DNA of 6,278 nucleotides from NCBI GenBank assembly GCA_030433055.1, contig JAUILJ010000502.1, positions 1 through 6,278 of the forward strand. Reading direction: 5' to 3'. The position numbers and the translations under genes are program-made. Positions within the stretch are counted from its first letter, which is position 1; the number at the start of each line of letters is the position of its first letter. The notes under the pieces were generated by a model. The model did not search any database. It saw nothing but the letters and a program-made list of their open reading frames with translations, and was not told the DNA's origin. The DNA comes from Polyangia bacterium (lineage in GTDB: Bacteria; Myxococcota_A; Polyangia; Polyangiales; Polyangiaceae). This document shows positions 5,956 through 6,278 of the stretch, piece after piece.

Positions 5956-6278
5956 CCTTCGGCCCACGCCATCAGCTCCTTGAGGTAGGCCTTCTCGTAT
6001 TCCGAGGTGAGCTGCTCCTTGCCCGCCTTGAACGGCACTTCGATGTTCGCCATCGCGCCCTGCACGAGCTGGTGTGCCGTCATGTCAGGCGGCAGGGTCG
6101 ACTGGCGGCGCTGGCTCGCAGGGCCAGCAACATCCATGACGATGGCGCGCTCCACGTAGTTGCGCAGCTCCCGTACATTGCCAGGCCAGTCCCGTGAACC
6201 CAGTGCCGCCAGGACCGAACCGGGCACCTCGGGTGCGGCCCGTCCCGCGCGGCCCGCAGCCTCGGACAACAGCGTCAG
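5949..6278 (-). CDS. Sigma-54-dependent transcriptional activator, C-terminal part, frameshifted before its helix-turn-helix
   Basis: The frame enters from the right edge, so the receiver or sensor domain and most of the AAA+ ATPase lie outside. What is visible is the end of the AAA+ domain, with the diagnostic DWPGNVRELRNYVERAIVMD around the sensor-2 region. A linker follows (TLPPDM...), then a helix EYEKAYLKELMAWAEG that normally leads into a Fis-type helix-turn-helix. The frame stops at TGA 5949-5951 straight after AEGT. The missing helix-turn-helix is encoded directly downstream in another frame. bEBPs of this type use ATP to open promoters held by sigma-54 RNA polymerase; the target promoters cannot be told from here. 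Confidence 0.88.
   Translation of the reverse strand: MTLLSEAAGRAGRAAPEVPGSVLAALGSRDWPGNVRELRNYVERAIVMDVAGPASQRRQSTLPPDMTAHQLVQGAMANIEVPFKAGKEQLTSEYEKAYLKELMAWAEGT

Noticed and set aside
1..6278. CRISPR array, tRNA or rRNA, insertion sequence, defence or toxin-antitoxin genes
   Set aside because: I found no direct-repeat spacer pattern, no transposase or terminal repeats, no RNA-gene signature and no gene of these families.

Overview
The window is high-GC DNA with strong GC preference at third codon positions and frequent GTG/TTG starts. Together with a sigma-54 activator fragment and a left-edge protein that recalls a Myxococcota-restricted family, this suggests a myxobacterium-like bacterium (phylum Myxococcota). 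That placement is inferred from style and gene families; no rRNA or marker gene is present.

Layout, left to right. (1) 1-599, minus strand: 5' part of a gene that runs off the left edge; its C-terminal visible part weakly resembles the DUF2378/TIGR02265 group. (2) 600-939: non-coding divergent promoter region. It carries a perfect 10-bp inverted repeat with a 3-bp spacer (857-879), which looks like a Fur/Zur-type operator. (3) 940-2694, plus strand: a 584-residue membrane protein that appears to fuse a ZIP-type metal transporter to an ArsP/DUF318-type permease. (4) 2708-4283, minus strand, convergent with the transporter: an RbfA-like ribosome-maturation protein followed, with an 11-bp overlap, by an RtcB RNA ligase. 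A perfect 10-bp inverted repeat lies just upstream of this pair (4307-4334). (5) 4284-4745: no convincing gene. (6) 4746-5195, minus: a small C-terminally membrane-anchored protein of unknown function. (7) 5280-5810, minus: a TfoX N-terminal-domain protein with a lysine/alanine/proline-rich tail built partly from a 30-bp tandem repeat. (8) 5869-6278, minus, running off the right edge: the end of a sigma-54-dependent activator whose Fis-type DNA-binding helix-turn-helix is cut off by a one-base frameshift.

From the right edge to 2708 every gene lies on the minus strand. Only rbfA-rtcB is clearly coupled. The two points most worth following up are the RbfA-RtcB pair, which could be a 16S rRNA 3'-end repair or quality-control unit, and the ZIP-permease fusion under an apparent metal-responsive operator. 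Nothing defence-like, mobile or CRISPR-like was seen.
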